Virus record (IMG/VR): IMGVR_UViG_3300031963_000649
Coordinates: 1-30,803 of that record
Source: a virus
Length of the DNA stretch: 30,803 nucleotides
Reading direction: 5' to 3' (one strand)
The stretch's first letter is position 1, and the number at the start of each line of letters is the position of its first letter. The notes beneath the pieces are model-generated. The model was not told the origin of the DNA. It did no database searches and was given only the letters and a program-made list of their open reading frames with translations. The position numbers and the translations under genes were made by a program. This document shows positions 5,706 through 14,598 of this stretch, one piece after another.

Positions 5706-5730
5706 TAAATAGTATTTATTATTATACTTT
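5706..5730. repeat. 25-bp inverted repeat, left copy (right copy 6168-6192)
   Basis: The reverse complement of 5706-5730 matches 6168-6192 at 24 of 25 positions. The two copies flank the first of the tandem one-gene units (promoter, 5831-6130 gene, terminator). A looser relative lies at about 27182-27210, next to the third copy of the same promoter. The repeat itself contains the internal palindrome AATAGTA..TACTATT in its right copy. Confidence 0.6.
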
Positions 5731-5743
5731 CTTTTTTACCCTA

Positions 5744-5800
5744 TTGACTTTTTCTATACAAGGTGATATATTACATATGTGATACGACACAAGGTTGTAT
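5744..5800 (+). promoter_or_regulatory. Shared promoter plus ACAAG-loop leader hairpin, copy 1
   Basis: -35 TTGACT (5744-5749), 17-base spacer, -10 TATATT (5767-5772), predicted start near 5779. The transcript would begin almost at once with stem ATACGAC/GTTGTAT (5782-5788 with 5794-5800) and loop ACAAG. AAGGTGATATATTACATATGTG is identical in copies 2 (6260) and 3 (27116, minus). Confidence 0.8.
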
Positions 5801-5830
5801 TACAAAATATTTTAGAACGAGGGTAAGAAA

Positions 5831-6130
5831 ATGGTAAAGGAAATCTATAAGTCACCCAGAGATGACGGCGCACATTTTCAGTGGCGAATGTCGTGGATTT
5901 GTGAGGAAACACAACTTACGAAAAATATGATTGATGAAAATAGTATCAGGGTTGTGGAACAGGATGAATGTGACCCAAGTAACCCAAACTTGATGGGAAC
6001 TGATGAAAAGTATTTGTGTTTTAAGACAACCTATGGAACTGAATACAAAGTCCCAGCTACACATATTAAAAATGGAAATAAGATTAAAGTGTCGAGACGA
6101 AAGAATATCGCAATGCGTAACTGGGATTAA
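5831..6130 (+). CDS. Small paralogous protein A (99 aa) in a one-gene unit
   Basis: The protein begins MVKEIYKSPRDDGAHFQWRM. It shares CEETQLTKNMIDEN, DEKYLCFKTTYGT and VPATHIKNG-type segments with the protein at 6346-6618, so the two are clear paralogues. Predicted content is beta-rich with a basic C-terminus (KIKVSRRKN). No outside family is recognised. GAGGGTAAGAAA precedes the ATG. The gene has its own promoter, leader hairpin and terminator, typical of a moron or an early host-takeover gene. It is about nine residues longer than its paralogue, mainly through an acidic insert (EQDECDPSNPNLMG) around residues 43-56. Confidence 0.8.
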   Translation: MVKEIYKSPRDDGAHFQWRMSWICEETQLTKNMIDENSIRVVEQDECDPSNPNLMGTDEKYLCFKTTYGTEYKVPATHIKNGNKIKVSRRKNIAMRNWD

Positions 6131-6132
6131 AA

Positions 6133-6159
6133 AAACCCCCGACTAACAATCGGGGGTTT
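6133..6159 (+). terminator. Intrinsic terminator of paralogue A
   Basis: AAACCCCCGA (6133-6142) pairs with TCGGGGGTTT (6150-6159), loop CTAACAA, followed by CTTTTT. The stem and loop are identical to the terminator at 6625-6651. Confidence 0.88.
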
Positions 6160-6167
6160 CTTTTTAT

Positions 6168-6192
6168 AAAGTATAATAGTAAATACTATTTA
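6168..6192. repeat. 25-bp inverted repeat, right copy
   Basis: This is the partner of 5706-5730 (24 of 25 positions in inverted orientation). The stretch 6193-6259 between it and the next promoter holds no gene; TACCCTTGT and ACAAG..GGGTA segments there could form a weak stem just before the -35. Confidence 0.6.
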
Positions 6193-6259
6193 ATATTATG
6201 TGGAAAACCTTGTCCAGCTATTCCTACCCTTGTCCAATTGTAACAAGATTTCGTGGGTA

Positions 6260-6316
6260 TTGACTTTCCCCACACAAGGTGATATATTACATATGTGATA
6301 CGACACAAGGTTGTAT
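6260..6316 (+). promoter_or_regulatory. Shared promoter plus ACAAG-loop leader hairpin, copy 2
   Basis: -35 TTGACT (6260-6265), 17-base spacer, -10 TATATT (6283-6288). The leader hairpin ATACGAC/GTTGTAT with ACAAG loop is at 6298-6316. From the spacer's CACAAGG to the end of the leader hairpin it is nearly identical to copy 1, while the 5' part of the spacer differs. Confidence 0.8.
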
Positions 6317-6345
6317 TACAACACATCAAGAACGAGGGTAAAAAA

Positions 6346-6618
6346 ATGGTAAACGACATTTACAAGGCTAGCCGATTTGGTAAGGGAGACAGATTTGAGT
6401 GGAAAATGTCGTGGGTTTGCGAGGAGGCGCAGCTTACTAAAAATATGATTGACGAGGATAGTATCCGCATCGAGAGTGATGAAGATAATGACGAAAAGTA
6501 TTTGTGTTTTAAGACAACTTATGGTGTAGCATACAGGGTTCCTTCCACGCATATTAAAGATGGAACAAAGGTTGTTCGGCAGACACGAAAGGGAAAGACG
6601 AAATACCTATATAACTAA
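6346..6618 (+). CDS. Small paralogous protein B (90 aa) in a one-gene unit
   Basis: This is a paralogue of the 5831-6130 product. It begins MVNDIYKASRFGKGDRFEWK and shares CEEAQLTKNMIDED, DEKYLCFKTTYG and VPSTHIKDG. The ATG at 6346 is chosen because GAGGGTAAAAAA precedes it and the match to the paralogue starts exactly there. The ATG at 6295 would fall at the 5' leader hairpin. The shared DEKYLCFKTTYG core and a basic C-terminus (RQTRKGKTKYLYN) suggest a compact fold that may bind nucleic acid or protein. Function is unknown. It has its own promoter and terminator. Confidence 0.8.
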   Translation: MVNDIYKASRFGKGDRFEWKMSWVCEEAQLTKNMIDEDSIRIESDEDNDEKYLCFKTTYGVAYRVPSTHIKDGTKVVRQTRKGKTKYLYN

Positions 6619-6624
6619 TAAGAA

Positions 6625-6651
6625 AAACCCCCGACTAACAATCGGGGGTTT
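6625..6651. terminator. Bidirectional intrinsic terminator
   Basis: AAACCCCCGA (6625-6634) pairs with TCGGGGGTTT (6642-6651), loop CTAACAA. The plus side continues with TTTTT and the minus side reads TTTTTCTTATT, so it can end both the paralogue B transcript and the minus-strand ORF ending at 6656. Confidence 0.88.
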
Positions 6652-6655
6652 TTTT

Positions 6656-6802
6656 TCATAGCAGGTTCCAATTAAATGACCGATACTGAATCTCAAAATC
6701 TTTGATGAGTTGTAATAACTTTATTTTAGTATCATCATCCATATCTTCTTTTTCTTTGACTCGTTGTGCAAAGTTGGTGCAGTCAATATTCTTGTATTCC
6801 AT
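6656..6802 (-). CDS. 48-residue hypothetical protein
   Basis: A short reading frame on the minus strand starts at ATG 6802 with GAGGG four to five bases upstream and stops at 6656, at the edge of the bidirectional terminator. The product begins MEYKNIDCTNFAQRVKEKED and ends QYRSFNWNLL; it is mostly charged and helical. Support is the good ribosome binding site, the fit between neighbouring genes and the terminator on its side. No homologue is recognised. TATAAATA lies at 6824-6831 upstream on the same strand. Confidence 0.55.
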   Translation of the reverse strand: MEYKNIDCTNFAQRVKEKEDMDDDTKIKLLQLIKDFEIQYRSFNWNLL

Positions 6803-6864
6803 TTGCCCTCTCTGTTTAGGTTCTATTTATATGTATATCACTTATTATGAAACGAGAGGTTAGT

Positions 6865-7281
6865 ATGAACTGGATGTATCTTGGAGAAGAGGTTGTAGAA
6901 GCCCCCGCATTTGCTTCAGGTTTCGTTTATAGGGTCATCAACAATATAAACGGAAGAATGTATATCGGGCAAAAGAAACTCCTTACAAGTCAAATAAAAC
7001 GAAAAGCAGGTAAGAGAAATAAACGAGTTATAAAAGAAAGTGATTGGAGAAACTATTGGGGTTCTAATAAAGAACTATTAGAAGATATACAATATTATGG
7101 AGAAGCAAACTTTACTCGTGAGATATTGTTGTGGTGTAAATCAAAAGGAGATATGAATTACTACGAGTTAAAATACCAGATGATAGAAGAGGTATTAGAA
7201 AAAGAACAATATTATAATGTCTATGTTGGTAGTAGGATACATGCTAATCATTTAAGTTGCAATAAGAAACCCCGCAGTTAG
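6865..7281 (+). CDS. GIY-YIG domain protein (phage Seg-like)
   Basis: This 138-residue protein has a single GIY-YIG-type domain. FVYRVINNINGRMYIGQKKL (about 20-39) carries the VYR...YIG signature. The insert SDWRNYWGSNKELLEDI and the ELKYQMIEEVLEKEQYYN segment follow, the latter giving the conserved Glu and Asn region. The whole is typical of small phage GIY-YIG proteins annotated as putative endonucleases, without a long DNA-recognition tail. The ATG at 6865 is preferred because GAGAGG lies about five bases upstream; the ATG at 6847 sits upstream of that site. The stop codon lies inside the terminator stem. It could be a homing enzyme or a structure-specific nuclease. It is not closely similar to the protein at 1308-2264. 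Confidence 0.82.
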   Translation: MNWMYLGEEVVEAPAFASGFVYRVINNINGRMYIGQKKLLTSQIKRKAGKRNKRVIKESDWRNYWGSNKELLEDIQYYGEANFTREILLWCKSKGDMNYYELKYQMIEEVLEKEQYYNVYVGSRIHANHLSCNKKPRS

Positions 7282-7287
7282 CGGGGT
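7269..7287. terminator. Bidirectional terminator between convergent genes
   Basis: ACCCCGC (7269-7275) pairs with GCGGGGT (7281-7287), loop AGTTA. It is followed by CTTTTTATTT on the plus strand and TTCTTATT on the minus strand. It ends the plus-strand GIY-YIG gene, whose stop TAG is inside the hairpin, and probably the long minus-strand virion operon. Confidence 0.85.
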
Positions 7288-7318
7288 CTTTTTATTTGTC
7301 TATAGAATTCTACAGATT

Positions 7319-8044
7319 TTATAATTTGATAAATAAGTTATAATCACCAGTTGGATTTATCTCTGCTTCTGTTGCGAAATCTACATCTGTTGGGTTCAAC
7401 TGAAATTGTGTAGCGGGGTCTGCGTATTGAATACGAATGAGTCCTGGTGTGCCAAATCTATTTGGATTGCCTGATGCTCCCGCTTGACCACCTGCTCCAT
7501 ATAAAGTTGGTGCATTTGGACCACCACCATTACCAGAGAACTGACCACTACCAGAACCTCCTGTTATTCCAGATGCATTATTACCAGGACCATTTTCACC
7601 AGCAGCGCCACCACCACCACCTTGCCAGTTTGTGCCATCTATTCCTACAGCACCATTACCACCTGCATATAGTGTGGTTCCATCACCACCACTACCACCA
7701 GTGCCAGATGTGGTTGCTGTTCCATTTGTTCCAGGTCTGGCTCGAACACGATTAAATATATTCCACTCAGGGGCAGAACTATTTTTTCCCCAAGTTGTAT
7801 CTTCTCCAGATCCATTAACAGCAATATAATATGGGACTACCATTTCTGTTGCTGCATAATTTGTGGTCAACCCCGACATATTTGCTGAGTAGGAGCCACC
7901 ACCACCACCACCAGATTGTTGACCAATAGATGTTCTTGACCCACCATTGCCACCAGCACCCCAACATTCTATTTCTACACGCGTCACACCAGACGGTTTG
8001 ACCCAAGAACCAGAGCCAAGGGCAGTAAATAAAATTGTTGGCAT
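7319..8044 (-). CDS. Glycine-rich adhesin-like tail protein
   Basis: The 241-residue protein opens with FTALGSGSWVKPSGVTRVEI then ECWGAGG, the standard opening of phage glycine-rich domains. Long glycine stretches follow (about 45-190, for example GGGGGGSYS and WQGGGGGAAG) and then a closing strand GLIRIQY. In T-even relatives such polyglycine segments form packed type II helices in receptor-binding adhesins such as T2 gp38. The last 30 residues form a separate tail ending GDYNLFIKL, which resembles the end of the 932-residue protein (GDSDYFILT). It is the last gene of the virion operon. A receptor-binding role is inferred. The start has no clear Shine-Dalgarno and lies six bases after the previous stop. 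Confidence 0.78.
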   Translation of the reverse strand: MPTILFTALGSGSWVKPSGVTRVEIECWGAGGNGGSRTSIGQQSGGGGGGSYSANMSGLTTNYAATEMVVPYYIAVNGSGEDTTWGKNSSAPEWNIFNRVRARPGTNGTATTSGTGGSGGDGTTLYAGGNGAVGIDGTNWQGGGGGAAGENGPGNNASGITGGSGSGQFSGNGGGPNAPTLYGAGGQAGASGNPNRFGTPGLIRIQYADPATQFQLNPTDVDFATEAEINPTGDYNLFIKL

Positions 8045-8050
8045 AAACGT

Positions 8051-8374
8051 TTAATCTACTTTATCCCAAAGACAAGTTTGTTCGTTTAATACCCAATTAC
8101 CTACTTCTGGTTTTGGTGGAATAAAGGCATCTCGTTGCTTATCGTAGGTATACCCAAGACCAGCATAGTTTTTACGAAATGCTTTACTTTGGTCGGCATG
8201 AGGTAATCCAGTTTGTGGGTCATAATAGACACCACCACGGGTATTATAACTTGTTCGTTTTGCTTCATAATATCCTTCCCAATTTCTTATATCAGGATGT
8301 TTATCATTTTCATCACGACCAACAAATACGTCGATAACTGTATTATAAAAATCTAACTTTGCATAATGTGCCAT
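8051..8374 (-). CDS. Conserved marine-phage protein of unknown function (107 aa)
   Basis: Its pattern is familiar from cyanophages and other aquatic phages. It starts MAHYAKLDFYNTVIDVFVGR, has TSYNTRGGVYYDP in the middle (about 41-53), then FRKNYAGLGYTYD, FIPPKP and ends WVLNEQTCLWDKV. These proteins usually sit among tail and structural genes and are unnamed. Here it lies between two adhesin-like genes in the same operon, which supports a tail or fibre-related role, perhaps accessory or as a chaperone. No catalytic motif is visible. The ribosome binding site is weak (AAGAG). Confidence 0.75.
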   Translation of the reverse strand: MAHYAKLDFYNTVIDVFVGRDENDKHPDIRNWEGYYEAKRTSYNTRGGVYYDPQTGLPHADQSKAFRKNYAGLGYTYDKQRDAFIPPKPEVGNWVLNEQTCLWDKVD

Positions 8375-8383
8375 AATATACTC

Positions 8384-11182
8384 TTACGTTAAAATAAAGT
8401 AATCACTATCACCAGCGGCTTGTATTTCTACATAGGTAATTTCACTACCTTCTGGTCCATATGCCCCAACAAGAGAACTTACACCAGCACTGGTTGATAA
8501 ACTAAATGATGAGGAGAACTTGAAGCGGATAACACCACTACCTCCTGTAGCTCCGCCTTGACTAATGTTTGCTCCGCCACCGCCACCACCAGTATTTGCT
8601 TGTCCTGCAACACCCGCAGCACCACCTCCACCAAATCCAACACTTCCACTACCTGCACCTTGACCACCACCGCCACCACCCCCACCAACATACAAGTAGG
8701 AACCAGAGATTGATGAAATGGAACCAGAACCACCACTACCACCTTGCGCACCATATGATGCCGTTGTTGCGGCAGAGCCACTAGTGCCTGTTCCACCGCC
8801 ACCACCGCCTGCGGCTTGACCACTACCAAATACACCAATACCACGACCACCAGCAAATCCAAATCCATATTGAGATATACCTGCTGGTGCGTCTAATACA
8901 GCACTACCACCACCACAACCACCATCACTACCCGTTGTAAGTGATGCACTTGCTGGTCTACCACCATATCCACCACCATAAGCATATCCAAATCCAAATC
9001 CTGTAAATCGTGTATTTACACCCTTTGTATCACTTGCACCACCTGCACCAATTTTAATTGGATATAATACGTTTGTAAATAATACTAAAGCACTTTGCGA
9101 TGGTTCTCCACCACCTGACCCAGAACCAGGAACGTTAGTGATGTATGCACCTGCTCCTCCGCCTGCACCACCTCCTAAACCGCCTGGACCACCACCATCA
9201 CTATTACCACCACCGCCACCACCACCGATAGCCATGTATTCAACTTGGACTGGGTTTTGACCGAACTTTCTCCATACATCATTTACAGCATCATACCATT
9301 CTGGAATATTTGTAGTTGTATTAAGACGAACCATTCCACGTTCACCTGGTGATGGACGTTGTGCTTCGGTTCCAACTGGTATTTTTTCTGCTACTGATGC
9401 TGTTGCAACATATGATGCAGTTGTTGCAAATGATGCAGAAGAAATTGTGCCTTCTAACGATCCTGTAATGCCATATGGTGCAATGACCATTGCATTTAAT
9501 CGTAATCTTTGATTTGCAACAACACTATCTTGACGACCATAAATAATGGAACTACTATAGTCCCCTGTGGAGTTTGTTCTATCTATACTATTGATGAATA
9601 GTTCATTTGATCCAGAATTGATATAGCGTCCAGCAGTATATCCTATTGCAATATTATTACTACCACTTGGTAAAGCGTTTAATGCTGATTGTCCTAATGT
9701 GGTATTAAAACTACCTGTTCGTAATGCCTGTATTCCCCCTTGTCCTACAAATGTATTACTTGCACCCGATGTAAAAATAGTATTTACTGCATGACCTACA
9801 ACAGTATTATTTGATCCTGTTTGTAAGAATTGTAATGATAATGAACCAACAGCTGTATTGTTATTTCCATTTGCAAGTTGTGATAAAGCAAAGTTGCCGA
9901 CGGCAACTTGTCCAATAGCACTTGCACTCATTAATGTTCTATGACCTACCGCAGTATTACTATTGGCGGATGATGATGCCATAGAGAATGCACCAATAGC
10001 GGTATTATTTATACTAAATGATTGACTGGATAATGCAAACGTTCCTATAGCAACATTACTACCAGCTTGTGTAGAAAGGCTTACATTTTGCATTGCCTTA
10101 AAGCCAATTGCAACTGATCCTGTTGCCTGAGATGATGTTGGTAATGACTTTAATGCATCTTGACCAATAGCGATATTGGTAGAACTGGTATTAAATCCAC
10201 CATTACTGGTTCCAAAAAGAATACCAGCGATACTTGAACTATTAGATGTTATTATACGAGATGCACTGATGATGCCTGTTGCGTTGATTGCTGCGGGTGC
10301 AATGGTTTGACCAGTTATATTATCAACAACTTGCTGTGAACTAGAAAGTAAACCAGGAATATTTGGACCTTCTGGACCAGTTGCACCCTGTGGGCCTGTT
10401 GCTCCTACTGGACCTGTTGCACCATCATTTCCATTTGCTCCCGCAGGTCCAGTTGCTCCTTGTATGCCTGTGGCACCTTGTGGACCTGTTGCACCCTGAA
10501 TACCTGTTGCACCAGTTAAACCAATGCTACCCGATGGTCCTTGTATGCCTGTTGCACCTGCTGGTCCAATACTACCTGACGGACCTTCTGGACCTGTTGC
10601 ACCCTGAATACCTGTTGCACCAGCAGGACCAACACTACCACTTGGTCCTTGAATACCTGTTGCACCTTGCACACCTTGCGGACCTGTTGCACCTTCAATG
10701 CCTGTGGCACCTTGTGGTCCTACACTACCACTTGGTCCCTGCGGTCCAGTAGAACCTTGGATACCTGTGGCACCAACAGAACCAACACTACCACTTGGTC
10801 CTTGCGGGCCTGTTGCCCCTGTATTTCCCTGTGGTCCTGTTGCACCTTGTGTTCCTGCATCACCTTGCGGACCTTGTGGGCCTGTTGGACCAGTTGCACC
10901 GCCTGGTGTTCCAGGGATACCTTGTGGTCCTGTTGCTCCAGTTGGTCCTTCTATACCTTGTGGTCCAGTTGGACCTGTTGCACCATCAATACCGATTGTT
11001 CCAGCAGGGCCTGTTGGTCCAGTTGCTCCTGTTGGACCGCCGGGGTCACCTTGTGGGCCTGTTGATCCTGATGGTCCTTGTGGGCCTGTAGCACCAACTA
11101 CACCAACGTTGATTGGTTGAATGTTTGATGCAATAACTTCTACTGGATTTTCGGTAACTACTATTTGGATTATATCACTCAT
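8384..11182 (-). CDS. Collagen-like / YadA-head-like / polyglycine tail fibre-adhesin
   Basis: This is a 932-residue modular fibre. Residues 1-28 may anchor it. Residues 29-273 are Gly-X-Y repeats with GPTGPQG and GATGIQG units, expected to form a collagen-type trimer. Residues 330-530 hold about nine copies of a 20-25-residue motif, NTAIGxxAL followed by GSN, as in the left-handed beta-roll heads of YadA-type adhesins. Residues 580-600 contain [15 protein letters not shown] repeats, and 603-640 a small domain with [10 protein letters not shown]. The rest is a polyglycine domain (650-900) like phage receptor-binding adhesins, ending [20 protein letters not shown] precedes the ATG. It is probably a trimeric receptor-binding fibre. 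Repeats may expand and contract by recombination. Confidence 0.85.
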   Translation of the reverse strand: MSDIIQIVVTENPVEVIASNIQPINVGVVGATGPQGPSGSTGPQGDPGGPTGATGPTGPAGTIGIDGATGPTGPQGIEGPTGATGPQGIPGTPGGATGPTGPQGPQGDAGTQGATGPQGNTGATGPQGPSGSVGSVGATGIQGSTGPQGPSGSVGPQGATGIEGATGPQGVQGATGIQGPSGSVGPAGATGIQGATGPEGPSGSIGPAGATGIQGPSGSIGLTGATGIQGATGPQGATGIQGATGPAGANGNDGATGPVGATGPQGATGPEGPNIPGLLSSSQQVVDNITGQTIAPAAINATGIISASRIITSNSSSIAGILFGTSNGGFNTSSTNIAIGQDALKSLPTSSQATGSVAIGFKAMQNVSLSTQAGSNVAIGTFALSSQSFSINNTAIGAFSMASSSANSNTAVGHRTLMSASAIGQVAVGNFALSQLANGNNNTAVGSLSLQFLQTGSNNTVVGHAVNTIFTSGASNTFVGQGGIQALRTGSFNTTLGQSALNALPSGSNNIAIGYTAGRYINSGSNELFINSIDRTNSTGDYSSSIIYGRQDSVVANQRLRLNAMVIAPYGITGSLEGTISSASFATTASYVATASVAEKIPVGTEAQRPSPGERGMVRLNTTTNIPEWYDAVNDVWRKFGQNPVQVEYMAIGGGGGGGNSDGGGPGGLGGGAGGGAGAYITNVPGSGSGGGEPSQSALVLFTNVLYPIKIGAGGASDTKGVNTRFTGFGFGYAYGGGYGGRPASASLTTGSDGGCGGGSAVLDAPAGISQYGFGFAGGRGIGVFGSGQAAGGGGGGTGTSGSAATTASYGAQGGSGGSGSISSISGSYLYVGGGGGGGGQGAGSGSVGFGGGGAAGVAGQANTGGGGGGANISQGGATGGSGVIRFKFSSSFSLSTSAGVSSLVGAYGPEGSEITYVEIQAAGDSDYFILT

Positions 11183-11191
11183 AATATTACC

Positions 11192-11530
11192 TTAGTTTGT
11201 TGTAATAGAAGGGCTGACCACCACCTTACCTTCTAATGGGTAATATACAGTGCTGCCCGTAATAATACGAACATCATAGAAATAGCATGAACTACTTAAC
11301 GCCGCCGATGAACCACTATCGAGGGCTAAGTTTATCATTCCATTTGTTGGGTCAGGACTGGTTGCGACGAATGTTGCCGCAGCGGTAGATGAGGTATAAT
11401 CCGCTTTTACTTTACTTTGTATCGTATAACCCGTGAGGTCATATGGATTACCATTTGCCGATAAAAGCTTAAATTGTTGATTAAAACTCTCTCCACTTTG
11501 TATGGAGAGGTTGTAACGACCTGTAATCAT
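11192..11530 (-). CDS. Small Ig-like virion protein (BppU-N-like)
   Basis: The 112-residue protein begins MITGRYNLSIQSGESFNQQF and follows an all-beta pattern (LTGYTIQSKVKAD, then NGMINLALDSGSS, YFYDVRIITG, YYPLEGKVVVSP). This is the layout of small Ig-like domains found at baseplate-upper-protein N-termini and in fibre-base proteins. AAGGAG lies about six bases upstream. It sits between two collagen-like fibre genes, so it may be a connector or collar. The 64 bases before it hold no gene. Confidence 0.68.
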   Translation of the reverse strand: MITGRYNLSIQSGESFNQQFKLLSANGNPYDLTGYTIQSKVKADYTSSTAAATFVATSPDPTNGMINLALDSGSSAALSSSCYFYDVRIITGSTVYYPLEGKVVVSPSITTN

Positions 11531-11594
11531 ATGTTCTCCTTCGGGTTGGCGTTCTGCTGCCGGTTAGATATAAATAGTTGATAAAATGTGAAAC

Positions 11595-12719
11595 TTAGGC
11601 ACAGGCATCAGCAAGATCCAAACATTTCCAGAATGGATTTGATCCAGCATTACAATCCCATACAAGATAATAAACACCACTACCACATGGATTTGATGGT
11701 GTGCCACTACCAGCAGGTCCAGTTGCCCCTGTTGCCCCTGTATCTCCGTTTGTTCCTGCATCACCTTTTGGACCTGTTGGTCCTGTTGGTCCAGTAGGAC
11801 CTGTTGCTCCAGTATCACCATCTAATCCTATTGGTCCTTTTGGTCCTGCGGGGCCAGTAGGTCCAGTAGCACCAGTTGCTCCCGTAGCACCTGTTGCTCC
11901 ACTATCACCATCACTACCTTTTGGTCCTGTTGGACCTGTTGGACCTGTAGCACCTGTATCACCCTCAAATCCTTTATCACCTTTAGGACCAGATGGGCCT
12001 GTTGGGCCGGTTGTGCCTTGCGGACCTGTTGGACCTGTAGAACCCTGCGGCCCTTTGTCTCCTTCGGGACCTGATGGACCTGTTGGTCCTGTTGCGCCTG
12101 TATCACCATCAAATCCTTTATCACCTTTTGGCCCTGTTGCTCCAGTTGGTCCTGTAGTGCCCTGCGGTCCAGTTGAGCCTGTAGGGCCTGATGGTCCCTT
12201 ATCTCCTTCAGGACCTGTAGGGCCTGTAGGACCTGTTGCACCTGCTGGTGTAAGAGCCCAACTTGCTGTAATTGCGTTGTTTGCCCAACTTGCGGTACCA
12301 ATAAATGATGTGCCAGTAGATTTACCAATAAATGAATCACTTGCGGTGACCGAACCAGTAACAATCAATCCATTTGGAAATACGATATATCCAGACATAT
12401 TTGATGCACTTACTGAACTTTGTGCTCTTGATGAAGATACAGCATATGACGAACTTATTGAATTTTGTGATATAGAAGCTGATACTGCGTATGATGCAGA
12501 TAAAGCATATGATGAGCTTATTGCTGTTCCACTACCACTTGCTAATACTTGCCAATCACCAGTTGTATTACCATATTTGACGAATAGCATTTGATTTGAC
12601 CCACCATCTTTGCGCACAAAGAGTGAACCAGTAGGAGCATCTGTTCCAAATGGTAATCCCTCACCTACTAATATTGCGGTCCCAGTTATTGGGTCAATTA
12701 CTGTTCGTTGTATAATCAT
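11595..12719 (-). CDS. Collagen-like tail fibre protein with Cys-rich end
   Basis: The 374 residues split into an N-terminal domain (1-60; [19 protein letters not shown]), an alternating [15 protein letters not shown] repeat (68-105) that also recurs in other phage fibres, and a short beta segment (108-155). A collagen-like Gly-X-Y region follows (about 160-340, [16 protein letters not shown] type). The final 32 residues carry four cysteines (345, 356, 366, 373) with several Trp/Tyr. The triplets carry charged GDKG and GPEG units that could stabilise a triple helix. The start lies one base after the upstream stop. It is expected to be a trimeric fibre or whisker on the virion. Confidence 0.82.
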   Translation of the reverse strand: MIIQRTVIDPITGTAILVGEGLPFGTDAPTGSLFVRKDGGSNQMLFVKYGNTTGDWQVLASGSGTAISSSYALSASYAVSASISQNSISSSYAVSSSRAQSSVSASNMSGYIVFPNGLIVTGSVTASDSFIGKSTGTSFIGTASWANNAITASWALTPAGATGPTGPTGPEGDKGPSGPTGSTGPQGTTGPTGATGPKGDKGFDGDTGATGPTGPSGPEGDKGPQGSTGPTGPQGTTGPTGPSGPKGDKGFEGDTGATGPTGPTGPKGSDGDSGATGATGATGATGPTGPAGPKGPIGLDGDTGATGPTGPTGPTGPKGDAGTNGDTGATGATGPAGSGTPSNPCGSGVYYLVWDCNAGSNPFWKCLDLADACA

Positions 12720-12720
12720 T

Positions 12721-14595
12721 TTAGTTTGGCGCCTTTAATTGTGCATTAGACCAACTTACATTTGCACTATATGCACTTGTAGTATAACCAGAATTTGTTG
12801 CACGTATTCTTGCATATCCCGTATTTGTTCCAGGACCTTCTATTGGATAATATAAAGTATATTCACCACTTGCTGTTAAATTACCCAACAGATTACTACC
12901 AGAATATATTTCACCTTCAAATAATGTGCCTACTGGGTATGTTTGATTTGTGATAGCGAAATTTACTTGTTGTGGTCGGGATTGCCAACCAGTAAATGAT
13001 GCGGTTGGTGCAACCAAAGTGCCACCGGCTGTGGTTGTTGTTAAAACAAAATCTGTTCTACTACTTTCTCCACTACCACTAATAGCACTATACTGCCAAC
13101 TATAATTAGTTAGTGGAGTTAGACCAGAGTGAGTTATTGATTGCGTGGCACTTGCACCAACTGTGACCGCGGTATCACTACCAGATATTACACCATTTAA
13201 ATATGTTCTAATGAATAAAGGTAGATTTGTTGCTGGCATCATTACTCTATTGACCACCGATGTATCACTAATACTTTGATTACTTTGCGATGCAAATGCG
13301 TTTGGTGGAACTGCAGCAGTTGATGTAGCTTGAAATAATCGTGTTTGCTCTACTCCTCTACGATTTAATACATCGTATGGAACAAATGTAGCTAAAATAT
13401 AATTTGATGGTTTTGCAATAGGAATACGAATAGATGTTCTACCATCATTTCTATTTAATGGTGATTTAAAGAATGGTGTGCCAGTAAATTCTACACTGCT
13501 GACCGCTGGTGCAGAACCTGATGTTTCTTGAATGAATACTTCTGCGTATTGTGCAGTAGATATATTACTGAATGAATATGGAATGGTAACGTTATTACTA
13601 GAACTGACTGCTGTTCCTAATGTAATAGTTACACCACCAACGTCTGTTGCTTCTACTGGTCTTTCGGGAACATCAATACCTGCGGTCGATGTAATACGAC
13701 CTGACCCTGTTGCTGTAAAGTTAATACGAGCTGTACCTGTTAGATAATTTGGACGACTAATCGTAAATGTTTTTGCTTCACTTGCGGATAAAATAAACTC
13801 ACCTGATGGTGTAATAGAAGGTATATTGAGTGATGTGAATGCAAGATTAATATATGACCCAACCCCTGGTTCTTCATCAAACACTGCAACATTTACCACG
13901 ATACTTGCACTATCAGTTGTGATTGGAGTGATTGTGGTGCGCAATGCAGGTTCTGCACCAGATCCTGTTACGATTGGGGTCAATTCTACTTTATCAATAC
14001 CATTTCTAAAGCCAGACAACGTGCTCTCAAATACTACATAACTTTCACTAGAAGATAATGCACCTGCTGGTCTGTTAATAGTATATTTTGTTCCTACATT
14101 CGTGATTGACCCAACATTACCCGATGCAATAAGAGAAATTGCTGGTGTGCCGAATCCTAATACTGGTTGGTTGACTTCTGGATATACAATCCAACTAGTT
14201 GCATTACTTGCAGAAATAACCATCACTAATTGTAATGGTGTTTGATTTAAGAGCCATGGCTTACCACGCCAATCAATTTGTGGAATAGTTGTCGCAGAAC
14301 CCGACACCTCAAAGATATATGAACTACTAACAAATCCAGGAGCAGTATGCTTTGCTCTGTAAAAATATACTTGTCTGGTAATAGGTTGATAATCTATGAA
14401 GTATGTGCCTGATGTATCCGTATTGTCTAATGTGCCTATCTCTGTCCATCCCGCAGGATTAGCCACGGATGCACTCATCGTGGTTCTTTCTATAACTGTT
14501 TTCGTATCAGCAGGAACATCAGGATCACGAAAGACAACAAGGACTATGCCTGTTTGCGATCTTGCTTTATCAATATTATCTTCATTAATAGGCAT
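12721..14595 (-). CDS. Tail protein with repeated Ig/FN3-like domains
   Basis: The 624-residue all-beta protein has several roughly 90-100-residue units separated by Ser/Thr-Gly linkers such as SGSGAEP. Late segments resemble fibronectin type III ([15 protein letters not shown] at about 490-505, [19 protein letters not shown] near the end). The N-terminus ([20 protein letters not shown]) is unassigned. Such proteins decorate tail tips or extend hub proteins and often aid carbohydrate binding. It lies between the hub-like protein and the first collagen-like fibre, three bases after the former's stop. There is no enzymatic motif. Position supports a tail-tip or fibre-attachment role; exact identity is open. 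Confidence 0.72.
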   Translation of the reverse strand: MPINEDNIDKARSQTGIVLVVFRDPDVPADTKTVIERTTMSASVANPAGWTEIGTLDNTDTSGTYFIDYQPITRQVYFYRAKHTAPGFVSSSYIFEVSGSATTIPQIDWRGKPWLLNQTPLQLVMVISASNATSWIVYPEVNQPVLGFGTPAISLIASGNVGSITNVGTKYTINRPAGALSSSESYVVFESTLSGFRNGIDKVELTPIVTGSGAEPALRTTITPITTDSASIVVNVAVFDEEPGVGSYINLAFTSLNIPSITPSGEFILSASEAKTFTISRPNYLTGTARINFTATGSGRITSTAGIDVPERPVEATDVGGVTITLGTAVSSSNNVTIPYSFSNISTAQYAEVFIQETSGSAPAVSSVEFTGTPFFKSPLNRNDGRTSIRIPIAKPSNYILATFVPYDVLNRRGVEQTRLFQATSTAAVPPNAFASQSNQSISDTSVVNRVMMPATNLPLFIRTYLNGVISGSDTAVTVGASATQSITHSGLTPLTNYSWQYSAISGSGESSRTDFVLTTTTAGGTLVAPTASFTGWQSRPQQVNFAITNQTYPVGTLFEGEIYSGSNLLGNLTASGEYTLYYPIEGPGTNTGYARIRATNSGYTTSAYSANVSWSNAQLKAPN

Positions 14596-14598
14596 ATA

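Noticed and set aside
6824-6831. TATAAATA resembling a T4-type late promoter upstream of the 48-residue ORF
   Set aside because: The genome is A/T-rich in intergenic stretches, similar octamers occur out of context (for example near 11569 on the plus strand), and no sigma-gp55 system is in view.
10363-12594. Long plus-strand open frames rich in Pro, Cys or Leu opposite the collagen-like genes
   Set aside because: They are antisense shadows of Gly-X-Y repeats, which keep all frames open; they lack ribosome binding sites and have implausible composition.
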